Source: Gammaproteobacteria bacterium RIFCSPHIGHO2_12_FULL_37_14 (GTDB lineage: Bacteria; Pseudomonadota; Gammaproteobacteria; DSM-16500). Taken from it: 64,000 nucleotides of DNA. A program made the translations under genes and the position numbers. The stretch spans positions 1-64,000 of the forward strand of contig MGXV01000006.1 of NCBI GenBank assembly GCA_001801485.1, in the 5' to 3' direction. The notes under the pieces were generated by a model. It was not told the origin of the DNA. It searched no databases and saw only the letters and a list, made by a program, of their open reading frames with translations. Positions 55,327 through 64,000 of the stretch are shown here, one piece after another (position 1 is the first letter of the stretch; every line of letters begins with the position of its first letter).

Positions 55327-55764
55327 TTATTCCAGTATTTTTAATACCGACTCTAATCGTTCAGGTGAAAAGACACGGGAAAGCAAACGTAATCGTTCAA
55401 AGACAATATTTCGTCGTAAAAATAATCCTGCCATAATATTTTCGGGATTATTATTTTCTTCCGCATACATTAATAGCTTTGAAGCTGAACCCGGATCAAT
55501 CGTATCAATGGCTTGTAAGAGACGTAAAATTCGTGATGTTTTTAAATGAGCGCATAGTATTACAAACTGATTTTCTTTTCCTAATTCGAAGCTAGTTAAT
55601 TTGTCTAAGGCATTGCCAATGGTATCGATCACTTGCTCAATGTGTGGATTTCCATCAAAAGTAAAATTTTCAACAGTTTCCATAAATGCAATGACCCGAT
55701 AAATCATCGGATCATCATAATTTTTCCAAAACTCATGTGAAGAAGCTAAATCTAATTTAGGCAT
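55327..55764 (-). CDS. icmW: Dot/Icm chaperone IcmW
   Basis: A 145-residue acidic cytoplasmic chaperone that, with IcmS, binds effectors for type IVB secretion. Recognisable segments are DPMIYRVIAFMETVENFTFDGNP, SRILRLLQAIDTIDPGSASKLLMYAEE and RRNIVFERLRLLSRVF, which match Legionella IcmW closely from recall. It follows icmX by 11 nt. Confidence 0.95.
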   Translation of the reverse strand: MPKLDLASSHEFWKNYDDPMIYRVIAFMETVENFTFDGNPHIEQVIDTIGNALDKLTSFELGKENQFVILCAHLKTSRILRLLQAIDTIDPGSASKLLMYAEENNNPENIMAGLFLRRNIVFERLRLLSRVFSPERLESVLKILE

Positions 55765-55775
55765 ATAGGTAAACT

Positions 55776-56681
55776 CTACGGCGTGATAGGTACGCCAGCT
55801 GCTTTTTGAAATAATTTCTTTTCATTGGACTGGTTATTTAAAATCAATAAAGTGTTAGTCATTGCTTGAGCCGCTACCATTTGTTTGGAAGTTTGTAATA
55901 ATTGAGACATCAGCACAAATGATTGTGATTCATACAGTAGCATTTGTCGTAACACATAGCCAATAGGCTGGGAATTCAGTTGATCTGTCCAGGTTTTATT
56001 ATTGGCTTGTTTAAATAGCTCCAGTTGATCAGGAGGAGTTTTATTTAAATAATCGACATAGTAGCCACTTAAAACATAGGCATCAAACGTTTCTATTGCC
56101 ATCAGAGTATTGTAATTAGCAGCATAAATGGATTGATCAGTAACATTTTTATTCTGAAATTTATACGTCCATGGTGGATAATGGATAATACTCAGCCCAG
56201 CAGCATTTTTCACAAAACCAAAAGCTGGATCCGTGTTAGCAGGTTGCTGTGTGCCGGGCAAGCTATAGGGCAGTTTTAATAAAGTGGTATAAGTTAAATT
56301 ATTAACGGATGGTATTTCTTTCGAGGTCACGCCAGAAAATAATTCGTTTAGCAATTGTGTTTGGATTTCAACTCCTTTGCCATCTTTATCGAGTCCACGT
56401 TGCACTAAAAGATTATTTCCGATGGCGGTGGTATAAGCAGATAAATTTTTGATAGGTTCAACACTGGTATCAGGCTGTGTCCAGTTTGTCATGTAAGTAG
56501 CAAAGTTTTTCGATAGAGTAAAAACATTGGCATCTATCTTTTGTAAGACTTGATAAATTTGTTGTAATAGTGCATCTGTGCTGCCACTGCTTTGCGCTTG
56601 AGAAGATGAAGCGACGCTAATGACAACGAAGATCGCAAATATGAAAATAAATGGTTTTTTAAATTTGCTAAAAATTAGCAT
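55776..56681 (-). CDS. icmX: Dot/Icm protein IcmX
   Basis: A 301-residue secreted protein with a signal peptide (cut near SSQA|Q). Identified from its position between icmW and icmV and from features such as TYTTLLKLPYSLPGTQ, FVKNAAGLSIIHYPP, SGYYVDYL and IGYVLRQMLLYESQSFVLMSQLLQ. It is shorter than Legionella IcmX (about 466 aa). The start at 56681 has GGAG 6 nt upstream; the frame opens with a GTG two codons earlier. Confidence 0.8.
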   Translation of the reverse strand: MLIFSKFKKPFIFIFAIFVVISVASSSQAQSSGSTDALLQQIYQVLQKIDANVFTLSKNFATYMTNWTQPDTSVEPIKNLSAYTTAIGNNLLVQRGLDKDGKGVEIQTQLLNELFSGVTSKEIPSVNNLTYTTLLKLPYSLPGTQQPANTDPAFGFVKNAAGLSIIHYPPWTYKFQNKNVTDQSIYAANYNTLMAIETFDAYVLSGYYVDYLNKTPPDQLELFKQANNKTWTDQLNSQPIGYVLRQMLLYESQSFVLMSQLLQTSKQMVAAQAMTNTLLILNNQSNEKKLFQKAAGVPITP

Positions 56682-56702
56682 AAACACTCCAAAATATTTT
56701 TG

Positions 56703-57242
56703 TTAATAATTGATATCCCATCCACTTCCTCCGGATGGCGTAGACGGTTTTGGTGCCGCATTAGGGGGGCTTTTTCCTTGAAAGCCGCTGTAAACAGGCT
56801 CTTGACGTGTTTGTTCCTCTGGTTTGCCAGTAGTGGTTGGAGTATTAACAGAGTAAGCTTCCGGGGGTAGTTCAGGGCTGGGTAGTGGTGGTGGAACATT
56901 TTGTACACTAGGCGCTGAGCTGGGAAGAGAGGGGCTCACTAAAGAGGGTGTTTGGCTAGCTGATATTTCGGGTACTTTAGGTGGCGGTGGCAATAATTGC
57001 TTGGCTTGATTAGCAGTTTCTTGTTGATATTGTTGATAGCGCGCTTCAATAGAGCTTTTATAGTCTTGTGAAGTTGGTACGATAGGTTGTAGTAAATCTT
57101 GCGAAGTTTGCGGAGCTTGAACGGTTGGGCTAGTTTTATTTGTATTATTGCCAAACGTTCCGAAGTAGGTTTGAGCTTTAGTAGCGATTGAGGTTGTATA
57201 AAGAGCAATCACTATGAGGCTGCAAAGTATTAGTTTAAACAT
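56703..57242 (-). CDS. Proline-rich secreted protein between icmX and icmV
   Basis: A 179-residue protein with a signal peptide (MFKLILCSLIVIALYTTSIATKAQ) and a mature part rich in Pro, Ser, Thr and Gln, without a recognisable fold. It ends GGSGWDINY. It precedes icmX by 21 nt on the same strand and is divergent from icmV. It may correspond to an N-terminal part split from a longer IcmX or be a lineage-specific Dot/Icm accessory protein; I cannot tell which. Confidence 0.65.
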   Translation of the reverse strand: MFKLILCSLIVIALYTTSIATKAQTYFGTFGNNTNKTSPTVQAPQTSQDLLQPIVPTSQDYKSSIEARYQQYQQETANQAKQLLPPPPKVPEISASQTPSLVSPSLPSSAPSVQNVPPPLPSPELPPEAYSVNTPTTTGKPEEQTRQEPVYSGFQGKSPPNAAPKPSTPSGGSGWDINY

Positions 57243-57410
57243 AATCGCTCCAGCAAAGGTTGCAATAGAAATGCTAACACTCGTTTGGCATAGAGAGCAA
57301 GTTACTCCTCATCTTCGCTCGATAACAAAAGCTCGTGAATACACTCCAGTGTTGTAATTCGTCTCTACCTCAATAATAATAGGTATTCTACTTGTTTTAA
57401 GGAACAAGGC

Positions 57411-57857
57411 ATGGCGGTAAGGCAAGCATTCAAAATTTCTCGCAAAACTTTTTTTAATCCCCGCGCTTGGTTTGGTTACGATTCGCTGAAAGAAGATAAT
57501 AAAACAATTTGGGTTTTACTAGCAGAATTGTTTTCGCCACCAGGGGTTGTTAGAGAAGAAACTTTCGAAGAAGCGATGCAACGTTTAAATTTATCAGAAA
57601 AAGATTTGCAACTAACTGCACGTAACTATTATCTCTATGCATTATTTTTTGTTGTTTTAGGTAGCAGTGTTCTTGTATATGCTTTTTATCTCATGATTCA
57701 GTATCGATTATTTTGGGCCTGGTTATTGGCGATGAGCATTGCTAGTTTATTTTATGCAAATGCTTTTCGTTATCATTTTTGGTTCTTTCAAATTAAACAT
57801 CGAAAATTGGGTTGCACTTTTGCAGAATGGCGAGCGGGTAAACCTCTAAGAGAATGA
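57411..57857 (+). CDS. icmV: Dot/Icm inner-membrane protein IcmV
   Basis: A 148-residue membrane protein with two spans near residues 77-97 and 102-122. Typical IcmV segments are KISRKTFFNPRAWFGYDSLK and, at the C terminus, WFFQIKHRKLGCTFAEWRAG. Directly precedes dotA (3-nt gap), as in Legionella and Coxiella. AAGGAAC precedes the ATG. Confidence 0.92.
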   Translation: MAVRQAFKISRKTFFNPRAWFGYDSLKEDNKTIWVLLAELFSPPGVVREETFEEAMQRLNLSEKDLQLTARNYYLYALFFVVLGSSVLVYAFYLMIQYRLFWAWLLAMSIASLFYANAFRYHFWFFQIKHRKLGCTFAEWRAGKPLRE

Positions 57858-57860
57858 TGC

Positions 57861-60392
57861 ATGGCGATTAACATCCCTTTTTTTACTCCCCCCCTTAAAG
57901 ATCAATCAGTTTATTATTTAGGACAAATCTTTGGGACAATGGGGAGTATCCTTACTCCTGATCCAGCACCTTTAATTCTTGGAGAAATGTTTAAAACCTT
58001 AAATACGATTATTTTGACAATTGGCGTCATGATTGTTTTATATATAACAATTGTAGGAGTAATAAAAACAGCGCATGAAGGCGAGCCTTTAGGAAAACAG
58101 TGGAGTACCTTATGGCTACCTATACGCATGGTGATGGGAATTGCTTCCTTGGTGCCCAGTACCTCTGGTTATTCATTTTTACAAATTTTGATTATGTGGG
58201 TGATTATCCAAGGCATAGGTGCAGCCGATTCTATTTGGACAACGACGCTGCAATACTATTCTGCCTTTGGATCATTAACAGCTAAAGTAACCACAGCTTC
58301 TGGTTTGCAAGCGAGTTCGGCTATGCAAACTTTATTTCAGATGATGGTTTGTCAGGCAAGTGCTGATTATCCTTCATCTTATACGGCGGCACAGGGGAAA
58401 GGACCGTATTGTTCGGGTAATTTGCGAGACTGTAGCCGTACGCAATCTTCAGCAGGAAATATTACCACCATCAAATTTGCGCTAAATGGTGCATGTGGGA
58501 AAATGACGGTATGCTATCCTACATCATTTTGTGCCGATACATCTGGGGCAGGTCAAATTGCTTGTGCTGCATGCACAGCACAAAATGATGCAATTGGGAA
58601 AATCATGGGGAATCAAACAGTCAATGCTACCATTAATGGTCAATCCAAATCTTTTGTTGGTTTTGGAAAAGTTGCCGAGCAATTTGTGCTTGCTGATTAC
58701 GATTATCGAGTATTCTTCGATAATCTTTTAGATCCAGCAAAAACCAGACCCGGGGTGGTAGACAATTATTGTAATGGCCCTGGTGGAATACCTGATGTGA
58801 ATCAATGTTGTGGTAAACCTTCACTTGAATCTGTTTTAAGTTTAAGTAGCGATGTGAAGGCTTGCGAATTGCCCAATCGAGGCTTACTTTCTTCTGATGA
58901 CTCACTTCCTAGCGGTGGTTTTGATGGTCCGCCTCAATCGACAGTCACGATGGTATATTGGCCGTATTTGTTAAAAGAAATTCCCGATCTTTCTCCTTCC
59001 TTTATTCAAGATGCTGCAGATTATTACACGTCAGCGATTACGACAGCAGTGGATGACAAGGTTCAACAACTCATTGCTGGCGCGAGTACAAAATCATCAT
59101 CAACAATAGATGAAACTGAAAAACAAAAAGCTATCGATGCGGGGTGGATCTATGCAGGAGCTTTTTATTATACCTTGTCTAACTATAATAATAAAAATCA
59201 ATATTCGGCTACTCCTAATCTAACCGTCATGGGTAATGATCCAGCAACAGCATTAAGTACTTCAAAAAATCCTTTGTATGGTTATCGTAATAATTATACT
59301 GCTGCGGGATATTTGGTAGATTACGTGACTCAACTTGCCCAACAAGCGCAACCTGGAAGTACTGGCGGGGCTACTACCGGTTATTCTTTTAGTAGTACAT
59401 CGCTTCCTTCATCAGTAAGTGGCTTGGGGAAAATTACGGATGGATTTAATAGTTTAGCCAGTTGGGCGATGAATACTTTCCAAAAAATGTTTACTGGTTC
59501 GAGTGGTGAAGCTACGAATCCACTGGTGAGTTTGCAGTCGTTTGGCCAAGGAATGCTGATTGCCTTACAAATTATTTTTGCTGTGATACTGGTGGTGATG
59601 GTGGCAGCTGGACTCATTGGATTTGCTGGTGGTTCTGCGCTTGGTACAACAATAGAAAATCCAATTGGACCGACCTTAACATTACTTTCGATTATTTTTA
59701 CCCCATTGTTTTCAGTGCTTTTAGGTGGCTTGTTTATGTTTGCGGCTATGTTAGCTATTTACACTCCGCTGATTCCTTATATTATTTTTACGGTGGGTGT
59801 TTTAGCTTGGTTTATATTAGTGATAGAAGCAATCATTGCTGGTCCACTGGTCGCATTGGGATTATTAATGCCTGGCGGACAAAGTGAGTTATGGGGAAAA
59901 TCAGAACAAGCTTTAATGTTATTGTTTAGCATATTTTTGCGCCCTGGTTTGATGATTTTTGGTATGGTGGCAGCGATGTTGTTATCCATCGTTGCGGTAT
60001 CAGTGGTGAATTATGCGTTCGTCACCGTTGCAGGAGCGGCGATGAGCAATCCTGGTCCAATAGAATTATTATTATTTATTGCAGCCTATGCCACGCTGAT
60101 TCTCTCAGTATTAAATAAAAGTTTTGCATTGATTCATATTGTTCCCGATCAACTATTGCGTTGGATAGGACATCATCCGGGACAAGAAGGATCACCCGAA
60201 CAAGCTCTTGGACAAGTGAAAGGAGGGGTAGAATCAGGTGCGGGTGCAGCTAAAGGAGCGGGTGGTGGTGCATTAGGTTCCGCGGATACGAAGGGTACGC
60301 AGGCACGTAAGGAATATGAGGAGGAACTAACGAAGAAGCAAAACAAAGCTAAAGGGCCACCGGGTTCTGCTAGCGATGCAGATAAAAAATAA
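57861..60392 (+). CDS. dotA: Dot/Icm polytopic membrane protein DotA
   Basis: An 843-residue protein of the type IVB machine. N-terminal region with two spans near 50-70 and 95-120 (WSTLWLPIRMVMGIASLVPSTSGYSFLQILIMWVI), a large Cys-rich extracytoplasmic domain (about 140-560), then about six spans (570-760). The tail (about 790-843) is Gly/Ala then Lys/Glu-rich and looks disordered. It is shorter than Legionella DotA (about 1048 aa). Ends convergent to dotB with a 21-bp gap. Confidence 0.93.
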   Translation: MAINIPFFTPPLKDQSVYYLGQIFGTMGSILTPDPAPLILGEMFKTLNTIILTIGVMIVLYITIVGVIKTAHEGEPLGKQWSTLWLPIRMVMGIASLVPSTSGYSFLQILIMWVIIQGIGAADSIWTTTLQYYSAFGSLTAKVTTASGLQASSAMQTLFQMMVCQASADYPSSYTAAQGKGPYCSGNLRDCSRTQSSAGNITTIKFALNGACGKMTVCYPTSFCADTSGAGQIACAACTAQNDAIGKIMGNQTVNATINGQSKSFVGFGKVAEQFVLADYDYRVFFDNLLDPAKTRPGVVDNYCNGPGGIPDVNQCCGKPSLESVLSLSSDVKACELPNRGLLSSDDSLPSGGFDGPPQSTVTMVYWPYLLKEIPDLSPSFIQDAADYYTSAITTAVDDKVQQLIAGASTKSSSTIDETEKQKAIDAGWIYAGAFYYTLSNYNNKNQYSATPNLTVMGNDPATALSTSKNPLYGYRNNYTAAGYLVDYVTQLAQQAQPGSTGGATTGYSFSSTSLPSSVSGLGKITDGFNSLASWAMNTFQKMFTGSSGEATNPLVSLQSFGQGMLIALQIIFAVILVVMVAAGLIGFAGGSALGTTIENPIGPTLTLLSIIFTPLFSVLLGGLFMFAAMLAIYTPLIPYIIFTVGVLAWFILVIEAIIAGPLVALGLLMPGGQSELWGKSEQALMLLFSIFLRPGLMIFGMVAAMLLSIVAVSVVNYAFVTVAGAAMSNPGPIELLLFIAAYATLILSVLNKSFALIHIVPDQLLRWIGHHPGQEGSPEQALGQVKGGVESGAGAAKGAGGGALGSADTKGTQARKEYEEELTKKQNKAKGPPGSASDADKK

Positions 60393-60413
60393 GCAACCAT
60401 TTACTCGCGAATA

Positions 60414-61553
60414 CTACATCCCAGCACTATCTTTTTCTTCTCGCTGGGTTTGTTCCATAATCAAGCGATATTGACGTTCTGAAATCATGTTGGCTTTGAA
60501 TTTTTCTTGTGCGTCCGTTTGTATCGTTCGTCCATGCTCTCTGACTAATTTACGGATAACATTAGTCAGATTAAGAATATCGGTTTCCAATAAAATATCG
60601 CGAATCTTTTCATCAAATACTAAATATTCACGAAGTGCAACGCGCTTACCTTCAGGTGTCGGTATTAAGCGTTGTGAAATCACTAAGCGCACGGTTTCGA
60701 TAATGTCCACCGTTCGTCCTTGGCGTTCATCAGGGGGGAAGGTAATGACTAAACGGCGTATCGTTTCTGCCACACTGTTACTATGTAGAGTGGTATACAC
60801 GGGGTGGCCTGTCATGGCTGCTTCCATGACTGCAGCGATAGTTTCAGGATCTCTAGCTTCACCTACTAATATTAAGCGAGGTTTACGACGTAGCGCATTA
60901 CGCACACCTGCTGCAAAACTGGGTAAGTGACGCGGAATTTCAGATTGGCTCACAATGCTCGATATTTTTTCCACGCTGTCATAAACAAATTCAATAGGTG
61001 CTTCATAGGTTAAAATTTTTCGATGGCTTTCAGAATTTTCTGCAATATGACGAATGATAGCGGCTAGTAAAGTACTTTTTCCTGAACCGGTAGCACCAGT
61101 AACATATACCACACCTTGCTCGGGAGCAATCGCATCCAGAATAACTTGAGGTAAGTCCATGCTTTCTAGTGTGGGTGGATCGGTTGGGATGGTTCGCGCG
61201 GTAATTTGAATACCATCGTGTCCTTCCACCATGCATCCTGTGCCATTGATACGAAATCGATAGCGATCTGCTCGATTAGGTCGAATTTCATAATGGGTAT
61301 CGATATCTTTTCCAGACATGACGATGGCAGTAGCGTTTGGTCCGTAAATTGCATTCAGCACATCGCCTATTTCAGTATTAGATAATCGTCTACGAGTAAT
61401 TTTATTTAATCGACCATAAATTTCTGCAAAAATGGGTTCACCCGTTTGGAATGTGATATCTGATGCGCCTAGTTTTACGCTATGCATCAGAATTTCATTG
61501 GCTGAATCAATTGATAAACGAATAGGTTCTTGTGGATATAAAAAATCAGTCAT
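60414..61553 (-). CDS. dotB: Dot/Icm ATPase DotB
   Basis: A 379-residue PilT-like secretion ATPase. Walker A TGATGSGKSTLLAAI near residue 155, Asp box with YEAPIEFVYD, Walker B RKPRLILVGEARDPET and His box GHPVYTTLHSN. It energises effector export and is essential for T4BSS in Legionella. The start overlaps dotC by 8 bp. Confidence 0.96.
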   Translation of the reverse strand: MTDFLYPQEPIRLSIDSANEILMHSVKLGASDITFQTGEPIFAEIYGRLNKITRRRLSNTEIGDVLNAIYGPNATAIVMSGKDIDTHYEIRPNRADRYRFRINGTGCMVEGHDGIQITARTIPTDPPTLESMDLPQVILDAIAPEQGVVYVTGATGSGKSTLLAAIIRHIAENSESHRKILTYEAPIEFVYDSVEKISSIVSQSEIPRHLPSFAAGVRNALRRKPRLILVGEARDPETIAAVMEAAMTGHPVYTTLHSNSVAETIRRLVITFPPDERQGRTVDIIETVRLVISQRLIPTPEGKRVALREYLVFDEKIRDILLETDILNLTNVIRKLVREHGRTIQTDAQEKFKANMISERQYRLIMEQTQREEKDSAGM

Positions 61554-62373
61554 GTTTGATCACCACTGCTCGCCAGCCCCTGCTATTAATTTGCAATTTT
61601 GGATGTTCAACGATACGTAATACTTGATCGTTTACCCGCATATCAGTGCCATCGCCCGTCACACCTAATTCTGTTCGCGATACAAAAGGCGGGCTGATCA
61701 TTTTTTCTTGTAATAACTTTCGGTACAATATCATTCCACGAAAATCACGCTTCAAGCGAGCAAGATTTTGCTGAAAAATAGTGGCGGCTTGTTCAATTCC
61801 TTTATCCCAACCGGTATGTATCCCACTTTTCCAAATTTTTTGTTCTTCTTCCGTTCGTGGTAATAAGGTTTTGTCAGGTAGGCTGGGTTTAGAAAAATTA
61901 AACCACAAATATTCACGCCAATTGGGCGGCGTGGTAGCGAATCTTGCTTGTTGGACAATTTTGAAAGTTTTATCCGCGACTCGAATAGTATTTGGATCAT
62001 TGAGATTCAAGCTATTATCACCTTCTTCCAATACGGGAGGAAGCACACCATGACTGAGCACCATGGCATAAAAATTATAAGTGCTATCAAGATATTTTCC
62101 ATCTTGTTCCATGCGATTATTCATTTGATTAGATGCCCACGCCAAGCCGCCTTGTGCGCCAATACTCATAGCAGAATCTTGCAATGATTTAATTCGCATC
62201 TGGCTGAGTTCAGTTTTAGCGGTAGATGCAGCAAGCGGTGCTACTTTGACATTTTCTAGTTGTGAAATATTGGCCGTATCTACCTTGTCGAGACTTTGTT
62301 GATACGTGCTACAGGCAGCAAGCAAGATGAAAATAAAACTAAGAAAGAGCAGTTCATAGTTAATTTTTGGCAT
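61546..62373 (-). CDS. dotC: Dot/Icm outer-membrane lipoprotein DotC
   Basis: A 275-residue lipoprotein with lipobox LLAAC (Cys about residue 20). Known DotC segments are ALGAQGGLAWASN-like GAQGGLAWASNQMNNRM, TPPNWREYLWFNFSKPSLPDKTLLPRTEEEQKIW and YRKLLQEKMISPPFVSRTELGVTGDG. The start at 62373 (MPKINYELLF) is preferred over the TTG four codons earlier. Overlaps dotD by 14 bp and dotB by 8 bp. Confidence 0.95.
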   Translation of the reverse strand: MPKINYELLFLSFIFILLAACSTYQQSLDKVDTANISQLENVKVAPLAASTAKTELSQMRIKSLQDSAMSIGAQGGLAWASNQMNNRMEQDGKYLDSTYNFYAMVLSHGVLPPVLEEGDNSLNLNDPNTIRVADKTFKIVQQARFATTPPNWREYLWFNFSKPSLPDKTLLPRTEEEQKIWKSGIHTGWDKGIEQAATIFQQNLARLKRDFRGMILYRKLLQEKMISPPFVSRTELGVTGDGTDMRVNDQVLRIVEHPKLQINSRGWRAVVIKHD

Positions 62374-62830
62374 ATCGTAACTCAATGACGCGACTCTCAG
62401 GGAAAACAGTTACGGAGCCGCGTCTTCCGCATTGATAGCCTACATCTCGCAAAATATCACCTAGCATCGTATTTTTTGAATATATAGTGACTAATAAAGG
62501 AATGGCTGGTGCTGTTCCTAATACACGGACACGATAATTTGCAGCATAAGCAATTTGTTTAACCAGCGGTTCGACAGGACCTGACCAATCGACGGTCGTT
62601 AATCCAGCCATCCCATAAGTGGCGGGACTGGGGGGTGGCGCTAAACTAGGGAGTGGATGCGCAGCTTGTGCTGTTTCAGCAAGATCAACAACAGAGCGGC
62701 TGACTGAATAGGATGCTTCGGCTAGAGAAGCTTCATTTTTAGTAATATCAAATCCTTTGGGAGGGGTCGGTGAAGCACATGCATATAATAGGCAGGTCAC
62801 TAAAATGATGCAGCCAATTTTATTATTCAT
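62360..62830 (-). CDS. dotD: Dot/Icm outer-membrane lipoprotein DotD
   Basis: A 156-residue lipoprotein (lipobox LLYAC). C-terminal N0-like domain with LTTVDWSGPVEPLVKQIAYAANYRVRVLGTAPAIPLLV, which supports the DotH secretin-like ring. The start at 62830 (MNNKIGCIIL) is preferred; the frame extends 11 codons further. First gene of dotDCB, divergent from icmTS with a 105-bp shared promoter region. Confidence 0.93.
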   Translation of the reverse strand: MNNKIGCIILVTCLLYACASPTPPKGFDITKNEASLAEASYSVSRSVVDLAETAQAAHPLPSLAPPPSPATYGMAGLTTVDWSGPVEPLVKQIAYAANYRVRVLGTAPAIPLLVTIYSKNTMLGDILRDVGYQCGRRGSVTVFPESRVIELRYAKN

Positions 62831-62935
62831 AGTTTGAATCCCTATAGCCGGATGAAAAAACACCCTTCACCATGGTATAACGTTAGCTCGTAAATTTGAA
62901 TAGATTTCAACTACCGAATCCAGGATAATCTACTC

Positions 62936-63178
62936 ATGGCACATTGGCGCGATTCAGCACGAAATGTAAGATTTTTTTTTATCGACTTTAGAGCAACGTT
63001 TCCTTTGCTTATTCTCTTTTTGCATCTTCGCATTTATACATTTGTTTTTGCATTGTTAGCGATGGTATTTTTTATTATTCTTGAACGTTTTGGATTTACT
63101 CCTATGGTTTTCTTGCGTTGGTTACGAGCTTATGTTGCAGGACCACGTAAAATCGCTCAGCCTTGGTGGAAAAATTAA
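62936..63178 (+). CDS. icmT: Dot/Icm protein IcmT
   Basis: An 80-residue membrane protein with HWRDSARNVRFFFIDFRATFPLLILFLHLRIYTFVFALLAMVFF and the C-terminal FLRWLRAYVAGPRK typical of IcmT. Hydrophobic at about 22-60. In Legionella it helps pore formation and host-cell egress. The stop overlaps icmS by one base. Confidence 0.95.
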   Translation: MAHWRDSARNVRFFFIDFRATFPLLILFLHLRIYTFVFALLAMVFFIILERFGFTPMVFLRWLRAYVAGPRKIAQPWWKN

Positions 63179-63525
63179 TGGCAAACGTAGACATTTCACA
63201 ATTAATGATAAAAATAGCTCGCCAAAAGAATGCGCAATTTAGTTTGAATGGGCGTCCCATGACCATGGAAGAAGTATTTTCTTCTACGGGATTACTAGCG
63301 GGGATGGCTAGACGTGCTGATCAGTTAGCATCGTTGTGCCTCGGATATGGAATAGGCGTCACGTTTGAAGAGGCTGAAGGCTCAGCTTTAGGAGTAAAAG
63401 TTATTTTTGACGATATTACTCCCAATGTATTGAGGCTTCTTTGCTTGATCGATGTGATGAGCGAATTGATGAAGGGAACACCCCGCGGAGAAGTCGCAGC
63501 GTTGGATCAGTTGATGTATGACTAA
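63178..63525 (+). CDS. icmS: Dot/Icm chaperone IcmS
   Basis: A 115-residue acidic chaperone, partner of IcmW. Recognised by MANVDISQLMIKIARQKNAQFSLNGRPMTMEEVFSSTGLLAGMARRADQL and DDITPNVLRLLCLIDVMSELMKG. The start at 63178 is coupled to the icmT stop (TAATG). The icmQ or icmR genes do not follow in this window. Confidence 0.94.
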   Translation: MANVDISQLMIKIARQKNAQFSLNGRPMTMEEVFSSTGLLAGMARRADQLASLCLGYGIGVTFEEAEGSALGVKVIFDDITPNVLRLLCLIDVMSELMKGTPRGEVAALDQLMYD

Positions 63526-63588
63526 ATTATCTCAGCCGTTGACAAACTTTCATTAGCATGTCTAAATGCCACGATCATGTCATCTCCG

Positions 63589-63672
63589 GCCGGGGTGGTG
63601 GAATTGGTAGACACGCAGGTTTCAGATGCCTGTGGGGGAAACCCCGTGGAGGTTCAACTCCTCTCCTCGGCA
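63589..63672 (+). tRNA. tRNA-Leu, anticodon CAG
   Basis: An 84-nt tRNA. Acceptor GCCGGGG pairs with CCTCGGC (one G-T), followed by discriminator A. The anticodon stem CAGGT/GCCTG encloses loop TTCAGAT, so the anticodon is CAG (Leu, CTG codons). A variable arm (GGGG-AAA-CCCC type) and the T-arm GTTCAACTC are present. CCA is not encoded; GAA follows. The last 19 nt overlap the 3' end of purA on the other strand. Confidence 0.95.
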
Positions 63673-64000
63673 GAAAATTCAGAATCTAGATTTTCAATTT
63701 CATTATCAAATGGATGCCGTAATATAATCGTATCGTCTCTATCCGATCCGGTCGAAATAATATCAATTGGAATGCCAGCTAATTTTTCAATATATAAAAG
63801 ATATTTTTGTGCATTGATGGGTAATTTATCAAAATGACGTATGCCAGCAGTAGATTGCGACCAGCCAGGTAATTCCTCATAAATCGGTTCACATACTTCA
63901 TCACTCTCGCTTTCAAGCGGAGGATGGTTTTTATTGTCCACCTGATAATGTGTGCAAACTTTAATAGTAGGCAAACCATCGAGTACATCTAATTTCGTGA
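63654..64000 (-). CDS. purA: Adenylosuccinate synthetase PurA (C-terminal part, cut by window edge)
   Basis: C-terminal part of the GTP-dependent enzyme that makes adenylosuccinate from IMP and aspartate. Readable segments are LDVLDGLPTIKVCTHY, LPGWSQSTAGIR and the final IDIISTGSDRDDTIILRHPF. In E. coli the protein ends just after this motif; here about 17 more residues (ending FSAEERS) run to a stop at 63654 inside the tRNA-Leu gene. The 5' part lies beyond the window. Confidence 0.95.
   Translation of the reverse strand, partial: TKLDVLDGLPTIKVCTHYQVDNKNHPPLESESDEVCEPIYEELPGWSQSTAGIRHFDKLPINAQKYLLYIEKLAGIPIDIISTGSDRDDTIILRHPFDNEIENLDSEFSAEERS

Noticed and set aside
1..64000. CRISPR array or prophage
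   Set aside because: I saw no regularly spaced repeats, no cas genes and no phage structural or integrase genes in the window.

Overview
This is an AT-rich gammaproteobacterial chromosome segment. It very probably comes from the order Legionellales, close to Coxiella and Aquicella. The main reason is a near-contiguous Dot/Icm type IVB secretion block (icmW, icmX, icmV, dotA, dotB, dotC, dotD, icmT, icmS) in a Coxiella-like arrangement. Supporting signs are a Thiobacillus-type gshA, a class III cyclase with an extracellular sensor, a eukaryote-like kinase and an RsmY/RsmZ-type regulatory RNA candidate.

Layout: (1) 1-5030 is housekeeping: rpoH (cut by the left edge), an orphan XRE/NadS-like regulator, ftsY divergent from rsmD-trpS, a small membrane protein and a low-complexity lipoprotein. 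(2) 5061-26125 holds a type II secretion system in three parts: gspDEF, gspGHIJKLM, and gspC on the opposite strand. A 10.7-kb accessory island (about 9.82-20.41 kb) lies between gspF and gspG. It carries an ankyrin-like protein with a GC-rich tract, a peptide deformylase-domain protein with long extensions, a four-gene operon (XRE regulator, LuxR-sensor-like protein, S33 peptidase-like hydrolase, MFS transporter), a small HTH-like gene behind a palindromic operator/promoter, and a protein kinase with two unknown partner genes. A possible IS200/IS605 end and an intergenic palindromic repeat lie in it.

(3) 26.2-43.8 kb is mostly housekeeping: hemE, dsbD, gshA-gshB, dprA, smg, topA, a cytochrome P450 with a hydrophobic tail, argS, a SPOR protein, an adenylate/guanylate cyclase, yicC and a YbjQ-family gene. 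The 541-bp gap between the P450 gene and argS contains a strong candidate for a CsrA-sequestering small RNA on the minus strand, with promoter, five ANGGA motifs (two in perfect hairpin loops) and an intrinsic terminator.

(4) 44-55.1 kb is a Tad/Flp pilus locus: tadG-like, tadE (opposite strand), cpaB, cpaC, cpaD, tadZ, tadA, tadB, tadC, tadD, then two minus-strand Flp pilin genes that share a sigma-S-like -10 element. A second copy of the dispersed palindromic repeat follows tadD. (5) 55.3-63.5 kb is the Dot/Icm block. The window ends with a tRNA-Leu(CAG) without an encoded CCA and the 3' part of purA, whose last codons run antisense into the tRNA gene.

Taken together, the window combines three envelope machines (T2SS, Tad pilus, T4BSS) with a likely Csr-type RNA and sigma-S-like pilin promoters. 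This fits a host-associated bacterium that switches between growth phases. All identifications rest on reading motifs and gene order; no database search was run.
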